In this document: piece after piece, positions 63,336 through 64,000 of the stretch
Layout: each line of letters opens with the position of its first letter
Numbering within the stretch: the first letter of the stretch is position 1
Assembly (NCBI GenBank): GCA_009741485.1
Contig: CM019218.1
Location: 33,728,387-33,792,386, forward strand
From: Malurus cyaneus samueli
Lineage: Eukaryota; Chordata; Aves; Passeriformes; Maluridae
DNA: 64,000 nucleotides
Reading direction: 5' to 3'
Position numbers and translations under genes: made by a program
The notes under the pieces: generated by a model
The model's database searches: none
The model's input: the letters and a program-made list of their open reading frames with translations, nothing else
Told to the model about the DNA's origin: nothing

Positions 63336-64000
63336 GTAAGCAATCTGCATCTTAAAGAGCTCTTCTGAGAATCCTTCCGGTGTGCTGATGGAGATTTGTG
63401 TTCCTCTTTTCATTCTTCTTAATATTATTCAGTGATTATTGAATGATACTTACATTTAAGGCAGAACCAGTTTTTTGAAGGCCAGGATGAGAGAAGAGGC
63501 GCACAACAATAAATAAAATCCAAAGGCTGAAAGAATCAAAATTAGGCTAAATTTTGGTTCTTTCTGAACCTTTTTGCCCTGATACCAGATTCTGTGACTC
63601 CTATTTGCTCTTCATATACAGGAAAGGTCTATTAATCAGATTAAATAGGAAGTTGGTTTTTTTATTATTCCCAAGCAGCAAAGTTGGGACCAATCCTTAT
63701 GTGAGATTGTGTAACTCAGAGTTAAGTGGCCTGTGCCCTTGTAGTGTGAGATCAAGTGATACATAATCCTTGCTTCATTTAAGGTGATTTATACAGACTT
63801 GAAGGCCCACTCAGTCCACCAGGCAGGAACACTGGGACCTTTAAGAAGAGACAGGCAAAAATCAATGTCCTTTTTCTCCCATGTGGGGAGGAAACGGCAT
63901 CCTGAATGAAACCTTTGGAATATGTAGAAAAGAACATGCAGGACTGGTGCAGGGGGATGTGAGGCACGCTGTTAATGCTCTCTGTTAATGCTGTAATGAT
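63336..64000 (+). other. PLA2G4F: Start of the last seen PLA2G4F intron
   Basis: The donor GTAAGC follows residue 776 (phase 1). The C-terminal cPLA2 segment expected next (an Asp/Phe-rich stretch with a final Asn-Asn-x-Glu helix) is not found before the window ends. No repeat is recognised here. Confidence 0.7.

Noticed and set aside
63784..63907. Candidate terminal PLA2G4F exon after TTTAAG, reading Gly-Asp-Leu-Tyr-Arg to a TGA
   Set aside because: It would keep phase, but the residues do not resemble the conserved C-terminus of group IV phospholipases. The polypyrimidine tract is weak. The true exon is expected further right.
1..64000. Prokaryotic-type features (operons, ribosome binding sites, CRISPR arrays, insertion sequences)
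   Set aside because: The window is clearly a spliced vertebrate locus, and no spaced direct-repeat array or bacterial gene was found.

Overview
This is a vertebrate nuclear window, almost certainly from a bird and probably a songbird. It carries spliced genes with GT-AG introns, a CpG-island promoter and several CR1 LINE fragments. It also carries a tRNA-Ile-headed, CR1-tailed SINE of the kind I know from passerine genomes (TguSINE1-like). I could search no database; family assignments rest on comparison with the human proteins as I remember them.

Three protein-coding genes lie head-to-tail on the + strand, in the order TMEM87A, VPS39, PLA2G4F. This matches the neighbourhood at human 15q15. 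(1) TMEM87A, positions 1316-10916, is cut by the left edge. Its last 12 coding exons are present (327 residues), covering all seven membrane helices and the cytosolic tail. The signal peptide and lumenal GOLD-type domain lie outside. Its 3' UTR runs to about 12.66-13.1 kb. (2) VPS39, ATG at 15394 and stop at 37890, is complete: 25 coding exons, 875 residues, starting in a CpG island (about 15.0-16.0 kb) and ending with a polyA signal at 38223. (3) A cytosolic phospholipase A2 gene, best matched to PLA2G4F (cPLA2-zeta), starts at 42960. It has 19 coding exons (776 residues) up to 63335. The final exon or exons, roughly the last 70 residues, lie beyond the right edge. All reconstructed exons join in frame without stop codons.

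The most interesting signal is in TMEM87A. One transmembrane-helix exon (4131-4199) has a second, diverged copy upstream (3506-3577). Both copies have a U2-type AG acceptor in the same phase, and both end in a U12-type AT-AC donor (ATATCCTT). A single U12 acceptor with a canonical branch site follows at 5158-5177. Because a U12 donor cannot use a U2 acceptor, this layout should make the two exons mutually exclusive. The upstream copy also reads past its donor to a stop and a polyA signal, so a truncated isoform is possible.

The rest is introns and two gene-free spacers (13.1-14.9 kb and 38.25-42.95 kb). These hold CR1 pieces, small repeats, a CCCTG pentanucleotide array in VPS39 intron 1 and a strong AT-rich hairpin in PLA2G4F intron 1. 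TMEM87A is a Golgi/endosomal membrane protein and VPS39 drives late endosome-lysosome tethering. PLA2G4F is a calcium-responsive lipase. They are neighbours by ancient synteny, not an operon.
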